From Streptomyces sp. NBC_01669 (GTDB lineage: Bacteria; Actinomycetota; Actinomycetes; Streptomycetales; Streptomycetaceae): 64,000 nucleotides of DNA. The translations under genes and the position numbers were made by a program. The notes below the pieces were generated by a model that made no database searches, was not told where the DNA came from, and worked only from the letters and a program-made list of their open reading frames with translations. Position 1 is the first letter of the stretch; each line of letters starts with the position of its first letter. Shown here piece by piece: positions 25,990 through 33,085 of this stretch. The stretch lies in assembly GCF_026339735.1 (NCBI RefSeq), contig NZ_JAPEQG010000001.1, positions 2,418,001 through 2,482,000 of the forward strand, written 5' to 3'.

Positions 25990-26704
25990 CGTGGCCGGCA
26001 CGCTGGCTCCGCCCACGGGGGACAGGCACGGCCCGTTGCCGCCGCTCATGCTGATGATGACGGTGGTGACCGGCCTGGTCGACGCCGTCAGCTATCTGGG
26101 GCTCGGGCACGTCTTCGTCGCCAACATGACCGGGAACGTGGTGTTCCTGGGATTCGCCCTCGCGGGTGCCGAGGGCCTGTCCGCGCTCGCCTCCATCGTC
26201 TCATTGGCCTCCTTCCTCGTCGGCGCACTGGCGGGAGGGCGATTCGGCACCCGGTTCGCGGCACACCGCGGGCGGCTGCTGACCTCGGCCACAGCGCTGC
26301 AGGCGGTGCTCGTGACCGCGGCCGTCGTCGCGACGGTGGTCTCGCACGGCAAGGTGACCACCGCGGTCGAGTACACCCTGATCGTGCTTCTCGGCCTCGC
26401 CATGGGGCTGCAGAACGCGGTCGCCCGGCGCCTCGGCGTCCCCGACATGACCACGACCGTCCTGACCCTCACCCTGACGGGACTGGCCGCGGACTCCGCC
26501 TCTGCCGGGCCGGTGCCCCGGCCCGGTCGGCGGATCCTGTCCGTCCTCGCCATGTTCCTCGGCGCCCTCGCCGGTGCCGTGCTCCTGCGGTACGCCGGAC
26601 TCACCCCCACCCTGGGCCTGGTGCTGGTGCTGCTCACGGCGACCTCCGTGGCCGGGCATCGCCTCTCGGCCTCGAGCGCCGCCTGGACCAGGCCGCAGTC
26701 GTGA
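25970..26704 (+). CDS. DUF1275 (YoaK-like) membrane protein
   Basis: 244 aa, about six hydrophobic segments. Family signatures: LMMTVVTGLVDAVSYLGLGHVFVANMTGNVVFLGFAL near the N-terminus, and GLQNAVARRLGVPDMTTTVLTLTLTGLAAD in the second half. Function of the family is unknown. ATG 25970 with AAGGAAGG upstream overlaps the DoxX gene by 20 nt, so translation is probably coupled. It is the last gene before a strong hairpin. Confidence 0.87.
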   Translation: MRKLLTDVAGTLAPPTGDRHGPLPPLMLMMTVVTGLVDAVSYLGLGHVFVANMTGNVVFLGFALAGAEGLSALASIVSLASFLVGALAGGRFGTRFAAHRGRLLTSATALQAVLVTAAVVATVVSHGKVTTAVEYTLIVLLGLAMGLQNAVARRLGVPDMTTTVLTLTLTGLAADSASAGPVPRPGRRILSVLAMFLGALAGAVLLRYAGLTPTLGLVLVLLTATSVAGHRLSASSAAWTRPQS

Positions 26705-26710
26705 AGGGGC

Positions 26711-26746
26711 GCGGGCCCCGCACCCGGATCGTGGTGCGGAGCCCGC
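26711..26746. terminator. Bidirectional hairpin terminator
   Basis: GCGGGCCCCGCACC (26711-26724) pairs with GGTGCGGAGCCCGC (26733-26746) with one mismatch, 8-nt loop. It separates the convergent DUF1275 gene (stop 26704) and AraC gene (stop 26768). Confidence 0.8.
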
Positions 26747-26767
26747 TCTCTTCTCCGGTCGTACGGC

Positions 26768-27799
26768 TCAGACCGAACGGGCCCGGTCGGCCGTTCGCCG
26801 CTGCTGCGTGCCGGCGCTCGCACGCCACTGGGTCGGGGACACCCCGTAGGCCTGGCGGAAGGCACGGCTGAAGTGGGCCGGGCTGATGAAACCCCAGCGG
26901 GCGGCCACGGCCGAGATCGCCAGGTCGGCCGCGCCGGGACGGGCCAGTTCGGCCCTGCACGCATCGAGTCGCCGTTGGCGTACCCAGCCGCTGACCGTGG
27001 TGCCCTGCGCGTGGAAAAGCTTGTGCAGGTAGCGCAGGGAGATGTGGTGCTCGTCGGCGAGCATCCGGGGAGACAGCTCGGGCTCGCCGAGGCGGGACTC
27101 GACGGAGGTCTTGATCCGGTCCAGCACCGTGGCCGGCCCCGCCTCGGCCCCGGGCCGCCCGTCCGTGTCCACCAGGTTTTCGGCCAGGGTGGAGAGCAGA
27201 CCCGTAACGGTGCGCGCGAGTCGCTCGCGTACCTGGGGCGCGGCGGAGCCGATCTCCCCCACCAGCCCGGACAGGAGCGGCAGAATCAGTTCTGACGGCC
27301 GGCCGGCCGTGTCGCCGACGGCCCTCGCAGTGACCCGGCGCATCTCCGCCTCGTCCAGCCTCAGCATCGCGCGGGGAACCATCAGGACACGGGCCCGGTG
27401 CGGCTCCGGCAGGACAAGGGTGAACGGTCGGCTCGCGTCGTAGAAGGCCAGGGCTCCCGGGTGCAGCTGCGCGGCGCGACCGTCCTGGGACAGCAGCGCC
27501 GGACCCTCCAGCTGGACGCGGGCGAACATGTACGCGCGGCCGTCCGCCGCCGCGCCCTCCGGGGTCCGAAGGACCTTCACGGGGTCCGACTCCTCGGTGG
27601 CGACCTGAAGCGATCCCAGCCGGTCCGCCCTGAGGGACCCCTTCCAGGACCGCGGGTCCTCCCGGACGACCAGGTCCAGATCGACGTAGGTCCGCGAAAG
27701 GGCCCGCTTCCAGGCCGGGACCCTGTCCGCGGGCCCGACGGTCTCCGTGGACAGGTCCATCGGCGGCACACCGTCCGTCAGCGGCGTTCGGACCGGCAT
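26768..27799 (-). CDS. AraC-family transcriptional regulator
   Basis: 343 aa. N-terminal AraC-binding-like domain (DUF-type cupin with LHPGALAFYDASRPFTLVLPEPH) and C-terminal AraC HTH pair: LADEHHISLRYLHKLFHAQGTTV then AVAARWGFISPAHFSRAFRQAYGVSPTQWR. The ATG at 27799 has GGAGGGGGAC about 8 nt upstream, inside the end of the preceding gene; only one base separates the two genes. It is a diverged tandem copy of the next AraC gene (27801-28844), with the same lay-out and aligned HTH motifs. Confidence 0.9.
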   Translation of the reverse strand: MPVRTPLTDGVPPMDLSTETVGPADRVPAWKRALSRTYVDLDLVVREDPRSWKGSLRADRLGSLQVATEESDPVKVLRTPEGAAADGRAYMFARVQLEGPALLSQDGRAAQLHPGALAFYDASRPFTLVLPEPHRARVLMVPRAMLRLDEAEMRRVTARAVGDTAGRPSELILPLLSGLVGEIGSAAPQVRERLARTVTGLLSTLAENLVDTDGRPGAEAGPATVLDRIKTSVESRLGEPELSPRMLADEHHISLRYLHKLFHAQGTTVSGWVRQRRLDACRAELARPGAADLAISAVAARWGFISPAHFSRAFRQAYGVSPTQWRASAGTQQRRTADRARSV

Positions 27800-27800
27800 G

Positions 27801-28844
27801 TCACTCGTCCCCCTCGACGGAGCGTCGGCCCTGCTCGTGTCGCAGCCACTCGGTCGGCGACGTCCCGTACTCCCGGCGAAAGGCCCGTCCGAAATGGGAC
27901 GTGCTGGTGAATCCCCAGCGGCGGGCGACGCTTCCCACGCCGGCGCCCTGCGCGGCGGTGCCCGTCAGCTCCCGGCGGCACTCCTGCATGCGCAGCTCAC
28001 GGATCCAACGGCTGACCGTCGTGCCCTCCCCCTCGAACAGCCGGTGCAGATACCGCACCGAGATGTGATGGGCCCGTGCGACGGCCTCGGGGGTGATGTC
28101 CGGTTCCGCCAGATGCCAGCGGATGAACCGGTGGATGCGCAGCAGCAGGACGCGGTCGGCGCCGGGCAGGCTCGTCGGCTCCGCGGCGAGTTGCTGCGCC
28201 GCCGCCGCAGCCAGCAGGTCCACCGCGCTGCCGGCCAGTTGCTCGGCGGCGGACCGGGAGTACGACTCGGACGTGTCCGCCAGGCGCGACATGAACGGCG
28301 AGAGCAGGGCCGCCAGCCCGGTCTCCGGGCGCATGGACCTCGCTGTGATCTGCCTGAGGTCCGCCTCCGCCAGGCCCAGGAGGTTCCGCGGCACGGCGAA
28401 GATCTTCAACTGGAACCGTTGGGGAAACCATGCGCGGAAGGGGCGAATGGTCTCGACGAACGCGACATCGCCCGGTCGTAGCTCCGTGGCGCGGTCATCC
28501 TGCTCGACCTGGGCGAGGCCCCGGGTGAGTACGGCGACGAACACCTCGTGGCCGTCGCCGCGGGCGATGAAGCGCGGGGCCCGGTGGACCACTCCGGGAT
28601 CGCACTCGACCGTGCTGATCCGAAGGTCGCCGAGGTGGTCCGTACGCATGGTGGCGGCGTACGTTCCCCCTTCCGCGGAGATGTCCATCCCCACGAGCTG
28701 CGCGAGGACGGCGTCGTGCCAGAAGTCCATACTCTCGCTGAGGGGCACGGTGCTCGTGCACAGCACCTGACGCGGGCGGCGCCGCGTGGCGGAGTCCTGG
28801 ACGTGGACACCGTCTCCCGGGAAGGAACCGAAACTCGTTGGCAT
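27801..28844 (-). CDS. AraC-family transcriptional regulator (tandem paralogue)
   Basis: 347 aa. N-terminal segment VPLSESMDFWHDAVLAQLVGMD and the ELRPGDVAFVETIRPFRAWFP sensor region; C-terminal HTHs VARAHHISVRYLHRLFEGEGTTVSRWIRELRM and SVARRWGFTSTSHFGRAFRREYGTSPTEWL. It belongs to the AraC-binding-like (AraC_binding_2) type found next to esterases and catabolic genes. It follows the Cys-esterase gene by about 100 nt on the same strand and is followed by the second AraC gene after one base, so the two regulators are likely made together. Confidence 0.9.
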   Translation of the reverse strand: MPTSFGSFPGDGVHVQDSATRRRPRQVLCTSTVPLSESMDFWHDAVLAQLVGMDISAEGGTYAATMRTDHLGDLRISTVECDPGVVHRAPRFIARGDGHEVFVAVLTRGLAQVEQDDRATELRPGDVAFVETIRPFRAWFPQRFQLKIFAVPRNLLGLAEADLRQITARSMRPETGLAALLSPFMSRLADTSESYSRSAAEQLAGSAVDLLAAAAAQQLAAEPTSLPGADRVLLLRIHRFIRWHLAEPDITPEAVARAHHISVRYLHRLFEGEGTTVSRWIRELRMQECRRELTGTAAQGAGVGSVARRWGFTSTSHFGRAFRREYGTSPTEWLRHEQGRRSVEGDE

Positions 28845-28944
28845 ACAGGCCAGCGTGCCTTCGCCCGGGTGACGGACGCATCAGTCGGCCGACTGGTCCG
28901 GCCCCACCTACTCCGTCCTGGCCGGGCACAGCGGGCAGCCGCTC

Positions 28945-29931
28945 TCACCTCAGGTGGCTGCGAAGGAAGGATCCTCCCAGCAGCACGGCCGCCCGCGTGG
29001 GCGGGCTGTCGCGCAACGCGGTCAGCGACACGAAGTCGTGGACCGTGCCCAGGAATCGGGCTGCGGTCACTTCGACTCCGGCCCGACGCAGCCGGTCCGC
29101 GTACCGCTCTCCCTCGTCCCGTGTCACGTCGGCCTCCGCCGTGATCACCAGCGCCGGCGGCAGCCCGGCGAGCTCCGCGACGCTCGCACGCACGGGGGAC
29201 GCGGCCGGCTCGTCCCGCTGCCCGGGATCGTCGGCGTACTGCTGCCAGGACGAGCGCAGCGCCTCCCGGGTGAGCAGATAGCCCGTGGCGAACTGCCGCT
29301 GGGAGGGGCTGTCGCAGCGGGAGTCGGTGAGCGGGTAGTACAGCAGTTGGGCGCGGACCCTCGGGCCGCCGCGCGACTTCGCCATCAGCGTGAGCGCCGT
29401 GGCCACGGTGGCGCCGGCGCAGTCCCCGGCGACCGCCAGCCGGTCGGCGTCGAGCCCGAGTGCCCCGGCCTGCCGGACCACCCAGGTCATCAGCGCGTAG
29501 CACTCCTCGAGGGCCACGGGGTAGCGGGCCTCGGGAGTACGGCTGTACTCGGGGACGACAGCGGCCACGCCCGCGCCCCGCACGAGCTCGCTGACGAGCC
29601 GTGCGTGGGTCTGTGCGTCTCCCAGCATCCACCGGCCCCCGTGGGCGTAGAGCACCGCGGGAAGCGGGGCGGTGAGGTCCAACGGCCTGAAGATCCAGAA
29701 GCCGACCAGGCCGGAGGGCCCCACGGGCGCCACGTGGAAGGTGACGTCCACCTCGAAGTCGTCGACCAGGTGGATCTGAGACTCCCGCAACGCCTGTCGG
29801 CCGTCGACCGGTCCCAGCTCGTGCAGAAAGGGGGGTGCCGTGGACGCGTCGACGAGCCGCTGCACCAGCGGATCGAGGATCACGGCCGACGGGGGCTTTC
29901 CACCCGCTTGCCCCTCGGGGTCCGACTGCAT
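28945..29931 (-). CDS. HSL-family alpha/beta hydrolase with Cys in place of the nucleophilic Ser
   Basis: 328 aa. Oxyanion HGGRWMLGDAQTHARL; the nucleophile elbow reads GDCAGATVATALTLMAKSR, so the expected GDSAG Ser is Cys (codon TGC). Asp in TAEADVTRDEGERYADRL and His in GTVHDFVSLTAL are kept. ATG 29931 is chosen because the HSL fold is then complete with a normal short N-terminus; the frame upstream runs into the LAL gene. It may be a Cys-dependent hydrolase, an inactive paralogue or a binding protein. It is a paralogue of the esterase at 21154-22125 and sits in an operon after the LAL regulator. Confidence 0.88.
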   Translation of the reverse strand: MQSDPEGQAGGKPPSAVILDPLVQRLVDASTAPPFLHELGPVDGRQALRESQIHLVDDFEVDVTFHVAPVGPSGLVGFWIFRPLDLTAPLPAVLYAHGGRWMLGDAQTHARLVSELVRGAGVAAVVPEYSRTPEARYPVALEECYALMTWVVRQAGALGLDADRLAVAGDCAGATVATALTLMAKSRGGPRVRAQLLYYPLTDSRCDSPSQRQFATGYLLTREALRSSWQQYADDPGQRDEPAASPVRASVAELAGLPPALVITAEADVTRDEGERYADRLRRAGVEVTAARFLGTVHDFVSLTALRDSPPTRAAVLLGGSFLRSHLR

Positions 29932-29978
29932 CCGGTTCGCCTCTCGCGCGGCCCCTCGGGGTTCTGGTTCGTTGCCCG

Positions 29979-32840
29979 TCACCTGTCGTGCAGGAGGTCC
30001 CGCAGTTGGTGGCGGCTGCTGATGCCGAGCTTCGGATAGACGTTGTAGAGGTGCGAGCCCACGGTACGCGGCGAAAGGAAGAGCCGTTCGCCGATCTCGC
30101 GGTTCGACAGTCCGTTCGCAGCCAGCCGCGCGATCTGCTGTTGCTGAGCCGTCAGTTCGGCCAGACGATCGGCCGACGCGGGAGCCTGGGCCACCCCGGT
30201 CGCGCGCAGCTCGCCGCGGGCCGACGCGGCAAGGTGCCGGGCGTCGAGCCGGGCCGCGACCTCCAGCACCGCGGTCAGCTGAACTCGGGCCTCCAGGGGC
30301 CTTCTGCGCCTGCGCAGCCAGATCGCGTAGTGCAGACGGGCCCGGGCACGCTCCAGGGGCCACTTCTCCGCCTCCGGATTGACCAGGGCCAGCCGGAAGT
30401 GGTGCTCGGGGTCGGCATCCTCGTTCACGAGGGCCGCCGCATGATGCATCAGGAGCGTCATCCGCGTCGTCGGTCGCGCACCCTGGCGTTCCCGTACGTC
30501 CCCGAGGATGCGCGCCGCCTCCCGCTGCCGGCCGATGCGCTGGGCGGCGGCGGCCAGTTCGCTGATGGAGCGTGGCGAAAGGAAGGGATCAAGGGGCGAG
30601 CCGTCCTCCGCGAACAACGCCCGCAAGTGCCGGAAGGCCCGGTCACCGTCCCCGAGGACCATCGCGGTCAGACCGCAGGCCCGCAGCATCCTGGCGTGGG
30701 TGGACCGGTTCTCGTCCAGACTGACGGAGCGCCAGTGGGGCCCGGTGAACGGGATGTCCGGCATCGTCTCGCCGCGAAGCGCGCGGAGGGTCACCTCCAG
30801 GGCTTCGAGGTCCATGTCGACACGGGTCAACCGGTGGACGGCGGCGGCGGACCGGCCCTCCTCGATCACCGCCTCGGCCTCGGCCCACCGCCCGATGCTC
30901 ACGAGGGTGTCCACCTGGGCCGCGAGCGTCCATGCGCGCGGCCCCAGCGTTCCCCGCGTGCCACGGAGCGCTCCTGCCTGCCGGTACTTCTCCGCGCACA
31001 GCTCCGACTCGTCGACGTGGTGGGCGACCGAGGCGGTCGCCAGCAGACGGGTCAGCCGACGCGCACCGTCGAGGGGTTCGGATAGAGGGGCGGTCAACCT
31101 TCGCAGCGCGTCGCTACCGCCCCGTACGGCAGGATCGATTTCCACCGACACGGCTGCCTCCAGGGAGGCGAGGACCTCGGGCCCGGAGAGCTCGTGGAAG
31201 AACCCGCCCTGCTGTGCGCACCGGTCCTTCTCGGCCTGCGCTGCCCGGACCGCGTGGTCGAGCAGTCGTGGCAGCGGCAGCCGGTGCTCGGGCAGCCCGG
31301 ACCGGCGGGAGATCCCCATGGCGACCGCGGCCAGTGCGAAGGAGGTCGTTGCACGGCTCGGCGGCGTGCGCTGCCACACGTCGAGCAGGAGGTCGAAGGC
31401 CTCCCGCTGGAAGGAGAGCAGTGACAGCGCTCCACTCATGGCGCAGGCTGCGATGCACAGCAGTTCCGGGTCGCGGTTCACCCGGGTGAACCGTTCGTAC
31501 AGGTCGCGCACCCATTCCGGGTCCCCGACGTCGCTCGCGGCGGCCAGCGCTCCGGCCAGACGCCGAGCCCGGTCGTGGACGCCGGCGCTGAAGCGCGCGG
31601 CTTGTTCCAGTGCCTTCGCCGAGGCGAAGCAGTCTCCGGTCTGCGCGGCCCGGGTGGCGGCTTCCTCCAGGGCCGTGGCCACCGCCTCCTCCGGGCCGAT
31701 GGCTGCTGCGGCCAGGTGCCAGGCCCGACGCGCGGGGACCTGGCCTCGTGCGGCGGCGAGATCCCGGTGGACCTGCTGCCGCAGCTTCGCGGCGTACCGG
31801 TGGAATGCCGCGGTGCGGATCAGCGGGTTGCGGAACGCGAGACGACCGTCGGCGATGGTGATCAGGCCGGCTTCCTCCGCCCGGACCCACACGGTGAGGT
31901 CGTGGGCGCCCAATGCGGCCATGACGGTGACGAGATCGTCCTCCTGCAAGGAGGCCGCGGCGTACAGCAGGGCGCGCTGTGTTTCCTCGGGGAGCTCGCC
32001 CAGTCGTGCGGCGAACATCTGCTGGATCCGCGCGGTCTGCCGCGGGTCCGCACCGGCCGTTGCCGGCCCACTTGCGCCGTACGCCGCCCGGCTCAGCTCG
32101 ACGACCGCCAGCGGGTTCCCCTCCGCCTGCCGGAGCAGGTCCAGTCTGGCCCTTCCCGCGGGTGCGCCGGGCTGCGCATCCAGAAGCAGGGCCGACGCCC
32201 GGTCCGACAGCGGGCCGAGCGACAGGACGGGAAGATCCGTGGGGACCCAGGCCGGGGGAGCCTCGCCGCGTGCGGTGAACAGCACGGCCACGGCCTGGTT
32301 CGTCAGGCGTCGCGTCACAAAGAAGAGAACATGCATGGACGCGCGATCGCAGTCCTGCAGATCGTCCACGGTCAGCAGGACCGGGCATGCCTGCGCGAGG
32401 TGCCCCAGGAGTGTCAGGACCGCAGCGCCCAGTGCCTTGATCTCCGGCAGTCCGGCCTCCGGGGCCGGCCCGAAAGCGGTGCGAAGCGCCCGCCGTTGGT
32501 GCTCCGGCAGAGCGTCGAGCGCGCCGAGCACCGGCAGGAGCAGCTGGTGCAGGGTGGAGAACGCCTGCGGCTCCTCGGAGCCCCAGCCCTGCGCCGACAG
32601 GACCCGGGTGCGGCGTCGTTCGGCTGTCTCCGCGGCAACCCGGAGTAGCCGGGACTTGCCGGTTCCGGCCTCGCCGAGCAGGAGAAGAGCCTGGGGGAGG
32701 CCATCGCGTACGTCGAGGGACCGCAGGATCCGATCGACCTCCGCCTCCCGGCCGATCACCGCTGCGGCAATCGGCTCGGTGCCGCCGGGGTCGATTCCTT
32801 CACCGGCGGCTGCCGCGCCCCTCACGTCGAATTCCGTCAT
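29979..32840 (-). CDS. LAL-type LuxR regulator with N-terminal AAA ATPase
   Basis: 953 aa. Walker A LLLGEAGTGKSRLLRVAAET near residue 55, Walker B LLTVDDLQDCD; a long helical TPR-like middle part; C-terminal LuxR HTH in the last 65 residues: LTAQQQQIARLAANGLSNREIGERLFLSPRTVGSHLYNVYPKLG. LAL proteins are large ATP-dependent activators common in Streptomyces secondary metabolism and catabolism. ATG 32840 (MTEFDVRG) has GGAGCGGAG upstream and is preferred to ATG 32912. It is divergent from a second LAL gene 245 bp away and precedes the Cys-esterase and two AraC genes, which it may control. Confidence 0.9.
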   Translation of the reverse strand: MTEFDVRGAAAAGEGIDPGGTEPIAAAVIGREAEVDRILRSLDVRDGLPQALLLLGEAGTGKSRLLRVAAETAERRRTRVLSAQGWGSEEPQAFSTLHQLLLPVLGALDALPEHQRRALRTAFGPAPEAGLPEIKALGAAVLTLLGHLAQACPVLLTVDDLQDCDRASMHVLFFVTRRLTNQAVAVLFTARGEAPPAWVPTDLPVLSLGPLSDRASALLLDAQPGAPAGRARLDLLRQAEGNPLAVVELSRAAYGASGPATAGADPRQTARIQQMFAARLGELPEETQRALLYAAASLQEDDLVTVMAALGAHDLTVWVRAEEAGLITIADGRLAFRNPLIRTAAFHRYAAKLRQQVHRDLAAARGQVPARRAWHLAAAAIGPEEAVATALEEAATRAAQTGDCFASAKALEQAARFSAGVHDRARRLAGALAAASDVGDPEWVRDLYERFTRVNRDPELLCIAACAMSGALSLLSFQREAFDLLLDVWQRTPPSRATTSFALAAVAMGISRRSGLPEHRLPLPRLLDHAVRAAQAEKDRCAQQGGFFHELSGPEVLASLEAAVSVEIDPAVRGGSDALRRLTAPLSEPLDGARRLTRLLATASVAHHVDESELCAEKYRQAGALRGTRGTLGPRAWTLAAQVDTLVSIGRWAEAEAVIEEGRSAAAVHRLTRVDMDLEALEVTLRALRGETMPDIPFTGPHWRSVSLDENRSTHARMLRACGLTAMVLGDGDRAFRHLRALFAEDGSPLDPFLSPRSISELAAAAQRIGRQREAARILGDVRERQGARPTTRMTLLMHHAAALVNEDADPEHHFRLALVNPEAEKWPLERARARLHYAIWLRRRRRPLEARVQLTAVLEVAARLDARHLAASARGELRATGVAQAPASADRLAELTAQQQQIARLAANGLSNREIGERLFLSPRTVGSHLYNVYPKLGISSRHQLRDLLHDR

Positions 32841-33085
32841 CGCACTCCGCTCCCCCGAACCATGAACGAGATCGCCACGGCCTACCGACTTCGCTGGACG
32901 AAAGGTCGGCAACTCTCACGTCCCACGCCCATGAGTGGATGCTGTCAGGGCGCCGGAAGGGACGCTTCTGTCATGTGACCAGTCATGCCGGAATCGGGCC
33001 TGGCAGGATGCCTTCAGAGCGATGAGCAGGCAATTTGCATCCACACCGGTTCGACAGGCGGACGGTTGGACGGACAAGGGAGAGC

